From NCBI RefSeq assembly GCF_051251085.1, contig NZ_JBPCZH010000005.1:62001-126000 (forward strand): 64,000 bases of DNA. The letters are read 5' to 3'. This DNA is from Cernens ardua (GTDB taxonomy: Bacteria; Pseudomonadota; Gammaproteobacteria; Pseudomonadales; Halomonadaceae). The notes below the pieces were generated by a model, which saw only the letters and a program-made list of their open reading frames with translations, searched no databases and was not told the origin of the DNA. Below, piece after piece: positions 1 through 8,446 of the stretch. Each line of letters opens with the position of its first letter. Position 1 is the stretch's first letter. The translations under genes were made by a program, and so were the position numbers.

Positions 1-1
1 T

Positions 2-769
2 GAGGTTAGCGGTGAAGAGCAGGTGAGCCATATTGTTGATCGCCTCTCCGTAGCAATGGGGACTGAAATTTCCAAGATCGTTCCCGGCCGAGTTTCTACC
101 GAGGTGGCTGCCAAGCTTTCCTACGACAAGGATGCGAGCATTGAAAAGGCCCGTAAACTGATCGGTCTGTATGAAAAAGCCGGTGTGTCCAAGGACAAAG
201 TATTGATCAAACTGGCTTCTACCTGGGAAGGTATTCAGGCTGCCGAGCAGCTCGAAAAAGAAGGTATTCAGTGTAACCTGACGCTTCTTTTCAGTGATGC
301 TCAGGCACGTGCATGTTTTGAAGCAGGTGTTTTCCTGATCTCACCTTTCGTTGGCCGTGTCACTGACTGGTACAAGAAAGAAACCGGCACCAAGGAATAC
401 TCTGTAGATGAAGATCCGGGTGTCAAATTCGTTCGTGGTGTAACCAAATATGCCGGTGAACGTGGTTATGAGACTATCGTAATGGGCGCCAGCTTCCGTA
501 ATACCGGGCAAATCCTTGGTTTGGCAGGCTGTAACCGTTTGACTATTTCTCCTCAGCTACTCGAAGAGCTCAGCTCAACGGAAGGCGATGTCACTAAAGG
601 TATTCCTGATGTGACTAATAAGGTTGAACGTGGTCCTCGCTTGACTGAAGCTGAATTCCGCTGGCAGCACAGTGCTGATCCCATGGCCAATGACAAACTG
701 GCCGAAGGTATCCGCAACTTTGCCAAGGATACTGACAAGCTCGAAGGGTTGATCAAGGAAAAACTGTAA
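2..769 (+). CDS. tal: Transaldolase, 5'-truncated by window edge
   Basis: Transaldolase of the non-oxidative pentose phosphate pathway; it moves a dihydroxyacetone unit from sedoheptulose 7-phosphate to glyceraldehyde 3-phosphate in the cytoplasm. The frame is open to the left edge, so the real start lies outside; about 255 residues are present against about 317 in TalB, so roughly the first 60 are missing. The Schiff-base lysine lies in VLIKLASTWEG, and the family blocks CNLTLLFS, FLISPFVGR, VMGASFRN and the C-terminal FRWQHSADPMA are present and in order. A GTG at 23 is in frame but internal to the conserved domain, so it is not the start. A strong hairpin terminator follows. Confidence 0.95.
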   Translation, partial: EVSGEEQVSHIVDRLSVAMGTEISKIVPGRVSTEVAAKLSYDKDASIEKARKLIGLYEKAGVSKDKVLIKLASTWEGIQAAEQLEKEGIQCNLTLLFSDAQARACFEAGVFLISPFVGRVTDWYKKETGTKEYSVDEDPGVKFVRGVTKYAGERGYETIVMGASFRNTGQILGLAGCNRLTISPQLLEELSSTEGDVTKGIPDVTNKVERGPRLTEAEFRWQHSADPMANDKLAEGIRNFAKDTDKLEGLIKEKL

Positions 770-788
770 GTCTTTCCTGTAATCTCAG

Positions 789-824
789 AAAAAACCGGTC
801 CTTATTGAGGGGCCGGTTTTTTTA
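789..824. terminator. Rho-independent terminator after tal
   Basis: The arms AACCGGTCC and GGGCCGGTT form a stem around TTATTGAG, with an A-run before and a T-run after. It can therefore act on both strands, serving tal (+) and the Nudix gene (-). Confidence 0.85.
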
Positions 825-893
825 TGGATGACACTCTTTTTATTGGACTGAATGACATGGCCCGCCATATCCGTGATCCCGACCCGCTAGCGA

Positions 894-1358
894 TTAAATG
901 ATACGGAGCGTATTCGTGGGGCGACGTTGTAAAAATTCTTTTTCGATATGACGTAGGCTCTGGCGCTGACAAGGATAATTCAGTCGAGCATATGCCTCTT
1001 CAATAGCCAGCCACTGGTAGTCATAGTGTTCTTCGTTCAGCGTGATTGTGGCATCCCTTTCAATATAAGAGACAAACACCGGCGCAACTGTAATGAGGTT
1101 TTTACGCTGCCGATAGTATTGTTCACAGATATCAGCCGTATAGAGATTGGTGAGGACAATCCCCGTTTCTTCCTGAGCTTCGCGTAGGGCTGTTTGCCAT
1201 GCGTTTTCCCCTTCTTCCATTCCACCCGCCAAATGGGACCATTCTTTATCCAGGTGTCCCCCTTTCCGTTGTAAAAGCAATACTTGATGAGCCCCTTGGT
1301 AAAGGCGGACAAGATAGAGAACAATGGATGAACATCGAACGGGTATCGAATAGCTCAC
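894..1358 (-). CDS. Nudix hydrolase
   Basis: Small cytoplasmic pyrophosphohydrolase of 154 residues acting on a nucleoside diphosphate linked to another moiety; the substrate cannot be told from sequence. The full Nudix box GX5EX7REUXEEXGU is present, from GGMEEGENAW to REAQEETGI at about residues 45-67, so the magnesium-binding glutamates are intact. The start is a GTG at 1358, preceded on the minus strand by AAGGGA, a fair ribosome site. The gene is monocistronic and diverges from the sugar transporter gene. A housecleaning role on damaged nucleotides is possible but unproven. Confidence 0.85.
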   Translation of the reverse strand: MSYSIPVRCSSIVLYLVRLYQGAHQVLLLQRKGGHLDKEWSHLAGGMEEGENAWQTALREAQEETGIVLTNLYTADICEQYYRQRKNLITVAPVFVSYIERDATITLNEEHYDYQWLAIEEAYARLNYPCQRQSLRHIEKEFLQRRPTNTLRII

Positions 1359-1661
1359 AGGTATCCCTTAAGGTTGAGAGTGATGAAATAATGTGCCAAT
1401 TTTTTGCCATTTGTAAGTAAGTTTACGGATACAACTTTTGTTCAATACCTTTAATACCTGACATGTATCAAGCTGATGCGATTTTGAAGCTCTTGGTATC
1501 AGGATAAAAAACGCTGGTATTTGGTGTTTAAAAGATAATAAGCTCCGCACTAATGTTATCCTTACGGATTCGTCCAGCAACGTCAAAACCATTTGGTCAG
1601 GTCAAGGATGTAGCCTGAATGAATGGTCCCGCTTTCGTTGAATATGTGTAAAGGCAAGAAA
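1359..1661. other. Divergent intergenic region, Nudix / sugar transporter
   Basis: No gene is supported here. It must hold the promoters of both flanking genes. A short direct repeat, AATACCT at 9-bp period, occurs near 1447-1463, but no confident operator or sigma70 promoter could be picked by eye. Confidence 0.5.
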
Positions 1662-3068
1662 ATGAGTTCTTCCGCAGTAGGTAATTCCCCAAAGAAGGGG
1701 CTGAGTGGTTCCGCGCTGGTTGCTGTTATTTCTGTAGTGGCGGCATTGGGGGGATTACTGTTCGGTTATGACACCGGCATTATTGGCGTAGCCCTTCTTG
1801 GGTTGAAAAGCGAATTTACCATGAGCTCCTCTACGCAGGAGATTGTGACAGGTGCCATTATCTTTGGTGCTTTGATTGGCTGCTTTGGTACCGGGCCCAT
1901 TTCAGACAGGATTGGGCGACGTATTACCACCTTCCTTGTCGGAGTGGTCTTTGCTGTCGGTTCTGTCATGTCTGCATTGGCACCTTCCATCGGCTTCCTG
2001 ATCTTCGCGCGTTTGGTGCTTGGTCTTGCTGCGGGTAGTGCGACCCAAATCATTCCGGTTTACATCGCTGAAGTCACTCCCCCTGAACACCGCGGCAAAA
2101 TGGTTGTCATGTTCCAGTTCATGGTGGTGTTTGGCATCAGTTTTGCCTACTTCTGGGGATATATGCTGGGGGACCAATGGCGTGTCATGTTCGCGCTGGG
2201 TGTAATCCCCGCTATTATCCTGATGCTGGGGATTATTCTATTGCCTGAAAGTCCCCGTTGGTTGTTAAGCAAGGGGCGTGTGCCCGCGGCTGAGAAAGTA
2301 CTGTTGCGTGTACGCAAGACCCGCGAAGAGGCTGTAAACGAACTTCAGGAAATCGAAACCGTTGCCAATCGCCCACAGGGTACATGGAAAGACCTGACCA
2401 AGCCTTGGTTGCGCCCTGCGATCATCGTTGCAGCGGGTATGGCCATGTTCTCCCAGATCACGGGTAATAATGCCATTATCTATTATGCACCCACGATTCT
2501 GACGGATGCTGGCTTCGGTGATAAAGCCGCGATTCTGGCCACGGGCGGGGGCAGTATCCTGATGATTATCACAACCCTGCTAGGCTCCTGGATGGTCGAC
2601 AAGGTAGGGCGTCGCCGTTATTTGTTAACCATGATCCCCGGCTCTATCATTGCGTTGATTGTCATGGGGGCCGTCTTCATGACCGGCACGGGGCATTTCT
2701 CACCGACCCAACAGATATTGATTGTGTTGTGCCTCGTGCTGTATCTGGCCTTCAATGTGGGAAGTTTCGGGGTTTGCCTATGGCTTATTATTTCCGAAGT
2801 ATTCCCTCTTTTCATTCGTGGGAAAGGTGCGAGTCTGGGGGCCTTCAGCCATTGGACCTTTGATTTGCTGGTGAGCATGACGACTCTCAGCATGATCAAT
2901 GCAATCGGGCTGTCCTATGCCATGTGGCTATATGCTGCAATATCCTTTATTGCCATGTTGTTTGTCTTCTTCCTTGTACCAGAGACAAATGGCCGTTCTC
3001 TGGAAGAGATCGAAAAAGCACTGCGTGACCATCACTTTTATCCCTTCAAAGAGAAGGAGTCCGCATAG
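1662..3068 (+). CDS. Sugar porter family MFS transporter (GalP/XylE-like)
   Basis: Proton-coupled monosaccharide transporter of the inner membrane, 468 residues with about 12 membrane segments. Family marks are GGLLFGYDTG in helix 1 (about residues 31-40), DRIGRR after helix 2, PESPRWLL after helix 6, DKVGRR in the second half and PETNGRSLEEIE at the C-terminus. The ATG at 1662 follows AAGGCAAG; an upstream in-frame ATG at 1623 lacks a ribosome site and would add a non-homologous tail. The stop codon overlaps by one base the start of the pyridoxal kinase gene, so the two are probably translationally coupled. Substrate (glucose, galactose, xylose or arabinose) cannot be told. Confidence 0.9.
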   Translation: MSSSAVGNSPKKGLSGSALVAVISVVAALGGLLFGYDTGIIGVALLGLKSEFTMSSSTQEIVTGAIIFGALIGCFGTGPISDRIGRRITTFLVGVVFAVGSVMSALAPSIGFLIFARLVLGLAAGSATQIIPVYIAEVTPPEHRGKMVVMFQFMVVFGISFAYFWGYMLGDQWRVMFALGVIPAIILMLGIILLPESPRWLLSKGRVPAAEKVLLRVRKTREEAVNELQEIETVANRPQGTWKDLTKPWLRPAIIVAAGMAMFSQITGNNAIIYYAPTILTDAGFGDKAAILATGGGSILMIITTLLGSWMVDKVGRRRYLLTMIPGSIIALIVMGAVFMTGTGHFSPTQQILIVLCLVLYLAFNVGSFGVCLWLIISEVFPLFIRGKGASLGAFSHWTFDLLVSMTTLSMINAIGLSYAMWLYAAISFIAMLFVFFLVPETNGRSLEEIEKALRDHHFYPFKEKESA

Positions 3069-3949
3069 TGTCTTTCGCTTCACCTGCTCCGTTGGTTTTG
3101 TCCATCCAGTCGCACGTGGCCTATGGTCACGTGGGTAACTCTGCTGCGGTTTTTCCGTTACAGCGGATGGGGATCGAAGTCATTCCTGTCAATACGGTGC
3201 AGTTCTCGAATCATACGGGTTACGGTGAGTTCAGGGGGGAAGTGTTTTCAGCCATTCATATTCAGGAAGTGATCGCCGGCTTACGTGCCCGAGGTGTTCT
3301 TGAACACTGTAGTGCAATCCTTTCCGGCTATCTGGGAGATGCGGGTACGGGTGAAGTGATTCTCGATGTGGCAAATGAGATTCGTCGTCATCAACCTAAA
3401 GCACTTTATCTCTGTGATCCCGTGATGGGGGATGTCGGTCGCGGGATGTTTGTCCGCCCCGGTATACCTGAATTCATGAAGCGCCGTGCCGTTCCTCATG
3501 CAAATATCATTACGCCAAATCAGTATGAATTCGAATATCTGGTAGGGCATTCCCTTGTTGATACAGAGGACGCGATACGAGCGGCGCGCCAGCTACTGGA
3601 GCAGGATAATGAACTTCAATGTGTAGTGATTACCAGCTTGGCAACGCCCGATGTTTCAGAAGAGCGTTTGCGTACCCTGGCAGTGAAACGTGATAGAGCC
3701 TATTACGTTGAAGCACCTCGTATTTCCCTTGAGCCTTTACCAAACGGAATGGGAGATACCTTTTCAGCCGTTTTCCTGGGTGATTATTTGCAGCATGGGA
3801 GTATTTCTTCCGCACTTCTTCATGCCACCGGGACCTTGACCGAACTGCTCCAACAGACCCGTGCCGGGAGTCGTGATTTGCCTTTGGTTGCTGCCCAGAC
3901 ACATCTCGTTGCGCCATCGAATCACTATACCTTGCAGCATATTGAGTAA
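3068..3949 (+). CDS. pdxY: Pyridoxal kinase PdxY
   Basis: ATP-dependent kinase that phosphorylates pyridoxal in the vitamin B6 salvage pathway; cytoplasmic. The 293 residues align throughout with PdxY (about 287): IQSHVAYGHVGNSAA at the N-terminus, NTVQFSNHTGYG, LSGYLG, CDPVMGD, and the C-terminal PNGMGDTFSAVFLG segment carrying the catalytic aspartate of the ribokinase-like fold. Start is GTG at 3068, overlapping the transporter stop TAG by one base, which implies reinitiation. A pairing of a sugar transporter with pdxY in one transcript is uncommon; no common pathway is obvious. Confidence 0.92.
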   Translation: MSFASPAPLVLSIQSHVAYGHVGNSAAVFPLQRMGIEVIPVNTVQFSNHTGYGEFRGEVFSAIHIQEVIAGLRARGVLEHCSAILSGYLGDAGTGEVILDVANEIRRHQPKALYLCDPVMGDVGRGMFVRPGIPEFMKRRAVPHANIITPNQYEFEYLVGHSLVDTEDAIRAARQLLEQDNELQCVVITSLATPDVSEERLRTLAVKRDRAYYVEAPRISLEPLPNGMGDTFSAVFLGDYLQHGSISSALLHATGTLTELLQQTRAGSRDLPLVAAQTHLVAPSNHYTLQHIE

Positions 3950-4103
3950 TATCACCGCTTAGGTGAATGGCGCCAATGGTAATATCGCCAGCATGACCAT
4001 CGGTAGAACGCAAATATAGTCGCCTTGGGGAGCAATGTCCCTGAAAACTGCATCCAGCGGGCAACGATACTTTAAACCCAACTTCTCTTGTTGGGTTTTT
4101 TTA
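3950..4103 (+). terminator. 3' region and terminator after pdxY
   Basis: A hairpin with arms ACCCAAC and GTTGGGT around TTCTCTT at 4077-4096, followed by seven T, ends the transcript about 125 bases after pdxY. The spacer 3950-4070 has no ORF and could be a long 3' UTR or a small RNA sharing the terminator. Confidence 0.75.
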
Positions 4104-4193
4104 TGGCCTGATTTTTATATTTCTAAAAAGAATATGGAGATCGCTTTTTATTTCTTAATTCCGAGGGAGAATACGCGTTTAATAGAAGGGGTG

Positions 4194-4246
4194 TTGATAT
4201 TCCAACAGTTGATACTCCAATTGATATCCCACCCTGATATTTCAAC
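4194..4246 (+). repeat. Short degenerate direct repeats upstream of the sigma54 activator
   Basis: Four copies of TTGATAT(T/C)CCAA-like sequence start at 4194, 4209, 4221 and 4234, spaced 12-15 bp, directly before the start codon at 4259. They lie in the probable 5' leader or promoter. An in-frame TGA at 4235 excludes an N-terminal extension of the protein. Confidence 0.5.
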
Positions 4247-4258
4247 AACAGGTATTCT

Positions 4259-5434
4259 ATGAATTCATATGATGATCGGTATTTTGGCTTTGACGGTGCA
4301 TCTCTTGCCCTGGATGCTGAAGTATCTCCCCCCACGGTCGGGTCACATCGTTCAGGTGCAGTCCTGGAGTTGAAAACTGCGCAAAATGGCTCTTCGCCAC
4401 CCAGTATTCGTGCGACTGCCCTCGTTTTTGAGGACCCGCGTTCACGCGCTCTGGAAGAGCGTATCCGGCGTTTTGCCAAGAGCGATGCCAGTGTACTGAT
4501 CATCGGGCAAACCGGCACAGGAAAAGAACTTGTTGCGCGTCATGTTCATGCTCACTCGGATCGCGCCAAAGGGCCTTTTGTTGCCATCAATTGCGCTGCA
4601 CTGCCGGAATCATTGGCAGATGCAGAGTTGTTTGGGCATGAGAAAGGGGCCTTTACCGGAGCAACGGAAGCTCGACAGGGGTATTTCGAAGCGGCTCAGG
4701 GGGGAACACTGTTTCTGGATGAAATTGGGGATCTTAGCCTCCCCATGCAGATCAAGTTATTGAGAGTGCTTCAGGAACGGACGATTTTTCGGCTGGGTGC
4801 CCGTAAACCAAGGATGTTGGATGTTCGTATCATTGCCGCCACAAATGTGGATCTCGAACGGGCCGTTGCTTCCGGTCGATTCCGGGAAGACCTCTATTTC
4901 CGTATTAATGTCGCTCGTCTGGATGTTTTGCCTTTGGCGAAAAGACCACTGGATATCCCACCCCTGGTTGAGCACTTCCTGCAATTGTATGCACAGCGCA
5001 GCAATCTGCCGATACCCGAGTTGACGAATGAAGCAAAACAACGGCTCCAAACCTATAGCTGGCCCGGGAATATACGTGAGCTTGAGAATGCCATTCATCA
5101 TGCCATGTTACTGGCACAGCATAATATCATTCAGCAGGATGACCTTATGTTGGCAGAGGGAGCTACGCCACGGGATGAACCTTCGCATGAGGATAATCTT
5201 GAATCCTTGCTTAATGGGATGATGGATCAGGCGAAAGCGACGGAGAGTCATTCTCTGGATGAGCAGTCCGAAAAAACGGGCATTTTCGAACATGTCATAC
5301 AGCAAATGATTAGCCTTGCCATGAAACGCACGCGTGGTAACCAGGTTCAGGCAGCAAAATTATTGGGTATCAGTCGCAACACTTTACGTACGCATTTGAC
5401 ACGTTTTGGCTATTTACCATCTCCAACCAAGTAG
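4259..5434 (+). CDS. Sigma54-dependent transcriptional activator, SfnR-like
   Basis: Bacterial enhancer-binding protein of 391 residues that opens sigma54-RNA polymerase promoters by ATP hydrolysis. Visible parts: short N-terminal stretch of about 55 residues without a receiver or GAF domain, AAA+ domain with Walker A GQTGTGKE (83-90), sigma54-contacting loop GAFTGA (130-135), Walker B LFLDEIG (151-157), arginine-finger region FREDLYFR and SWPGNIRELEN, then a C-terminal Fis-type helix-turn-helix (GNQVQAAKLLGISRNTLRTH). Lack of a sensory domain and the nearby sulfur-scavenging operon with a sigma54 promoter match SfnR of Pseudomonas, the activator of sulfone utilisation. A weak AGG at 4250-4252 precedes the ATG. 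Target assignment is inference. Confidence 0.85.
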   Translation: MNSYDDRYFGFDGASLALDAEVSPPTVGSHRSGAVLELKTAQNGSSPPSIRATALVFEDPRSRALEERIRRFAKSDASVLIIGQTGTGKELVARHVHAHSDRAKGPFVAINCAALPESLADAELFGHEKGAFTGATEARQGYFEAAQGGTLFLDEIGDLSLPMQIKLLRVLQERTIFRLGARKPRMLDVRIIAATNVDLERAVASGRFREDLYFRINVARLDVLPLAKRPLDIPPLVEHFLQLYAQRSNLPIPELTNEAKQRLQTYSWPGNIRELENAIHHAMLLAQHNIIQQDDLMLAEGATPRDEPSHEDNLESLLNGMMDQAKATESHSLDEQSEKTGIFEHVIQQMISLAMKRTRGNQVQAAKLLGISRNTLRTHLTRFGYLPSPTK

Positions 5435-5598
5435 CGGATATCTGAATATTGCTCAAAGCATGTTGTAGGGTCTGGTAAGGCAGTTTTAGTAATGCTGAAA
5501 AGAAGAATTGAGGTACATACTAAAGTATAGTAATCGTTATTTAATAACATGTCGCAAGTTTCCCAACTAAGCGTAGAATTCAGTTTCGTGCAAGAAAT

Positions 5599-8088
5599 AT
5601 GAAAAACAAGCGCAAAACAAAGAAACTGAAAACCACGCTAAATAAACTAAATAGTTGGGGACTATTCCGCATGCGAACACATGCTATCTGGCCGGTGAAA
5701 ATACTGAGTATTATCGTATTTTTATTGGGATTAACACTTCTTGTCGGTGGGATTGATCTGATTTCTGCCGGTGGCTCCTGGTATTACGCAATATCAGGTA
5801 TCTTCTTACTGGTATCAGCTATTCTGCTATGGGCTAACAAAAAATCTGGTGCCGTTATCTATGGCATCTTTTTTATTGGTACCCTCTTTTGGACATTGTA
5901 TGAGTCCGGATTCAATATATGGGGTTGGATCCCCCGTGTCGGGTTGCCGGCTATATTGGCTCTATGGTTGGTACTTTGCCTTCCCCGGTTGGGGGCAGGT
6001 GTTAGCAAACGAATGACTGGTTCTCTTGTGGGAATCATCGTTATCTGCTTTGCGGTTGCCATTTATGCTGTCACTGGCACACAGTTCTCCTTCACTTCCG
6101 GTACACCTGCGCCCAATCAGCCGTTGGTCAATAATGGCACGACCACGACGAACCAGCCCGATAGTGACTGGCAGGAGTATGGCCGTGATGCCAATGGCAC
6201 TCGTTTTTCTCCACTGAACCAGATTACGCCTAAAAACGTCACCCACTTGCAGGTGGCATGGGAATACCGTACCCATGACCTTCCTCCCAAGGATAAACCC
6301 AATAAGTGGGCGGAAGAGAATACGCCGATTAAAGTGGGCAATGGTCTTTTTGTTTGCTCAGCGACGGATGACGTCATTCGTCTGGACCCTGCAACAGGTC
6401 AACAGGTGTGGCGTTGGAATTCAGGCGTAAAATACGACAGTGTGCCTTATACAGCTGCTTGCCGAGGGTTGACCTATTTTACTTCCAAAGTCGTTCCTCA
6501 GGGGCAAATGTGTCATAACCGAATTCTGGTCGCTACGCTGGATGCACGACTGGCGGAAGTGGATGCCGAAACCGGTAAACCCTGTGACCAGTTCGGTAAC
6601 CATGGTCAGGAAAGCGTTATGCAGGGTATTGGCGAGTCTGTTCCGGGCTGGTTGGCCATGAATGATGCGATGCCGATTGTAAACGGTGTGATTGTCACCA
6701 ACCATGAAGTACTGGATGGTCAGGCTCGTTGGGCACCTTCCGGCGTCATTCGTGGTTGGGATGCTGAAACCGGTAAATTCCGTTGGGCCTGGGATGTCAA
6801 TCGTCCTGATGACCATGGATTGCCGCCGGCAGGTAAAACCTACAGCCGTGGTACCCCTAACAGCTGGACCACCATGACGGCTGACCCCCAGTTGAATCTG
6901 GTCTATGTACCGACGGGTAATTCCGCGGGTGACTACTACAGTGCTGAACGTTCGCCACTGGAGAATAAGGTCAGCTCTTCTGTTGTCGCATTGGATGCTA
7001 CTACTGGTCACGTACGTTGGGTTTTCCAGACAACTCACAAGGATGTATGGGACTACGACATGGGGTCACAGGTTACCCTGTTTGATTACCCCGGCCCAAA
7101 CGGTACGTCTATTCCGGCAATGCTGGTACCGACAAAACGTGGAGAGAACTTCATTCTTGATCGTCGTAATGGTAAACCGCTGAGTCCTGTGGTTGAAAAA
7201 ACGGCGCCTGCTGGGCATATCCCGGGCGATCCGCGTGCGCCGACTCAACCATTCTCTGTGGGTATGCCTCAGTTCCGCAAATTTGCTCGCATCACCGAGT
7301 CGAAAATGTGGGGGCTGACGCCTGTCGATCAGATGATGTGTCGTATCATGTTCCGTCATTCCAATTATGATGGTGACTTTACGGCACCTAGCCTTAAACG
7401 CCCATGGCTCGAGTATCCCAGCTATAACGGTGGTTCGGACTGGGGGAGCATCGCATACGACCCGCAGACAGGTATCATGGTAGGCAACTGGAACAACATG
7501 GTCTTCCGTGACCAGTTGGTGACGCGTGAGTACGCGGACAAAGCGCATATGTTTGCCATCAATGATCCGCGTTACCGTCCGGGTACAAGTAGTGCAGAAG
7601 GGGCCGGCGCTCAGGCCCAGACACCTTATGGTGTATTGGTGAGCCCATTCTATGCACCTTTCACCAAAATGCTGTGTGATGAACCGCCTTATGGAATGAT
7701 CACTGCGGTTAACATGCATACGCATAAAGTGATCTGGCAGCATGCTCTGGGGACTGGTCAGTACAATGGTCCTTTCGGTATACCGACCCATACACCCGTT
7801 AATGTTGGTGTGCCCAACAATGGCGGTCCGATCATTACGGCTGGCGGTTTGATCTTTGTATCAGCGACGACTGACCGTGAGCTGCGCGCCTTTGATGTAC
7901 GCACAGGCAAGGAAGTATGGCATTACGTGCTTCCCACAGGTGGTCAGGCAACGCCAATGACATATTCCGTGAATGGTCAGCAATACGTGGTCATAACAGC
8001 AGGAGGACACCACTTCATGGGGACTCCTCCGGGCGATTACGTTATCGCTTTCAAACTTCCTTCTCAGGGGGATGAACAAGGGAAATAA
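5599..8088 (+). CDS. Membrane-bound PQQ-dependent dehydrogenase (glucose/quinate/shikimate family)
   Basis: Quinoprotein that oxidises a sugar, polyol or cyclic acid on the periplasmic side and passes electrons to ubiquinone. The first 170 residues hold about five membrane helices; the rest is an eight-bladed PQQ propeller beginning near EYGRDANGTRFSPLNQI. The catalytic aspartate (DVWDYDMGSQ, near 480) and the PQQ-contacting lysine (PTKRGENFILDRRNG, near 511) are kept. The histidine that E. coli Gcd has three residues before the CRG motif is Thr here (T284), so this is probably not a glucose enzyme; quinate/shikimate or a polyol are alternatives. An ATG at 5671 with GGGGA ahead is another possible start, which would remove a lysine-rich tail. 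It lies between the activator gene and the sulfur operon and has its own terminator. Confidence 0.88.
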   Translation: MKNKRKTKKLKTTLNKLNSWGLFRMRTHAIWPVKILSIIVFLLGLTLLVGGIDLISAGGSWYYAISGIFLLVSAILLWANKKSGAVIYGIFFIGTLFWTLYESGFNIWGWIPRVGLPAILALWLVLCLPRLGAGVSKRMTGSLVGIIVICFAVAIYAVTGTQFSFTSGTPAPNQPLVNNGTTTTNQPDSDWQEYGRDANGTRFSPLNQITPKNVTHLQVAWEYRTHDLPPKDKPNKWAEENTPIKVGNGLFVCSATDDVIRLDPATGQQVWRWNSGVKYDSVPYTAACRGLTYFTSKVVPQGQMCHNRILVATLDARLAEVDAETGKPCDQFGNHGQESVMQGIGESVPGWLAMNDAMPIVNGVIVTNHEVLDGQARWAPSGVIRGWDAETGKFRWAWDVNRPDDHGLPPAGKTYSRGTPNSWTTMTADPQLNLVYVPTGNSAGDYYSAERSPLENKVSSSVVALDATTGHVRWVFQTTHKDVWDYDMGSQVTLFDYPGPNGTSIPAMLVPTKRGENFILDRRNGKPLSPVVEKTAPAGHIPGDPRAPTQPFSVGMPQFRKFARITESKMWGLTPVDQMMCRIMFRHSNYDGDFTAPSLKRPWLEYPSYNGGSDWGSIAYDPQTGIMVGNWNNMVFRDQLVTREYADKAHMFAINDPRYRPGTSSAEGAGAQAQTPYGVLVSPFYAPFTKMLCDEPPYGMITAVNMHTHKVIWQHALGTGQYNGPFGIPTHTPVNVGVPNNGGPIITAGGLIFVSATTDRELRAFDVRTGKEVWHYVLPTGGQATPMTYSVNGQQYVVITAGGHHFMGTPPGDYVIAFKLPSQGDEQGK

Positions 8089-8183
8089 ACAATAGAGTGC
8101 TCACTGGTGTCAGAATCGGGTTGGTGTAAAACCGGGCCTCGGTAAAGCATAGAGGGTACTCGTTGTTCCAAGTGTTAAACATT

Positions 8184-8229
8184 GCCGCAACCTTCATGTT
8201 AGAAGACATGGGTGTTGCGGCTTTTTTTA
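8184..8229 (+). terminator. Rho-independent terminator after the PQQ dehydrogenase gene
   Basis: GCCGCAAC and GTTGCGGC form the base of a long hairpin with an inner CATGT/ACATG stem, followed by seven T. It separates the dehydrogenase transcript from the sulfur operon. Confidence 0.88.
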
Positions 8230-8362
8230 TGTTCACGGCCAGGTCAGAAGCACTGTTTTCAACCCATGTGAAGGGAAGGTGCTGTTGTCTTTCCAACTCA
8301 TGGAATGGCATTAGTTGAATATCCGACAGGAAGAAAAAGGATTCTTGAAAAATAACAATAAA

Positions 8363-8375
8363 AATCAAATAGTTA
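8363..8375 (+). promoter_or_regulatory. IHF binding site, consensus match
   Basis: AATCAAATAGTTA fits the WATCAANNNNTTR consensus at every defined position. It sits just upstream of the sigma54 promoter in an AT-rich stretch, where IHF bending would help an upstream-bound activator contact the polymerase. Confidence 0.65.
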
Positions 8376-8380
8376 TTATC

Positions 8381-8396
8381 TGGTTCGAAAATTGCT
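8381..8396 (+). promoter_or_regulatory. Sigma54 (-24/-12) promoter of the sulfur-scavenging operon
   Basis: TGGTTCGAAAATTGCT matches the sigma54 consensus TGGCACGN4TTGCW at all defined bases but two, with the invariant GG and GC ten bases apart. Transcription should start near 8406, about 40 bases before the ATG at 8447. The SfnR-like activator encoded at 4259 is the obvious candidate regulator. Confidence 0.8.
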
Positions 8397-8446
8397 GTTC
8401 TCTGGTTATTGATAACACTGGTTGATATCACTTATTGGAGAGCCTT

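Noticed and set aside
5460..5485. Possible sigma54 promoter (GG-N10-GC) before the PQQ dehydrogenase gene
   Set aside because: Only the GG and GC agree well; the rest of the -24/-12 consensus is missing.
6421..7791. Long minus-strand ORFs opposite the PQQ dehydrogenase gene (205 and 241 codons)
   Set aside because: Antisense shadows of a strongly conserved coding frame, with no recognisable domain.
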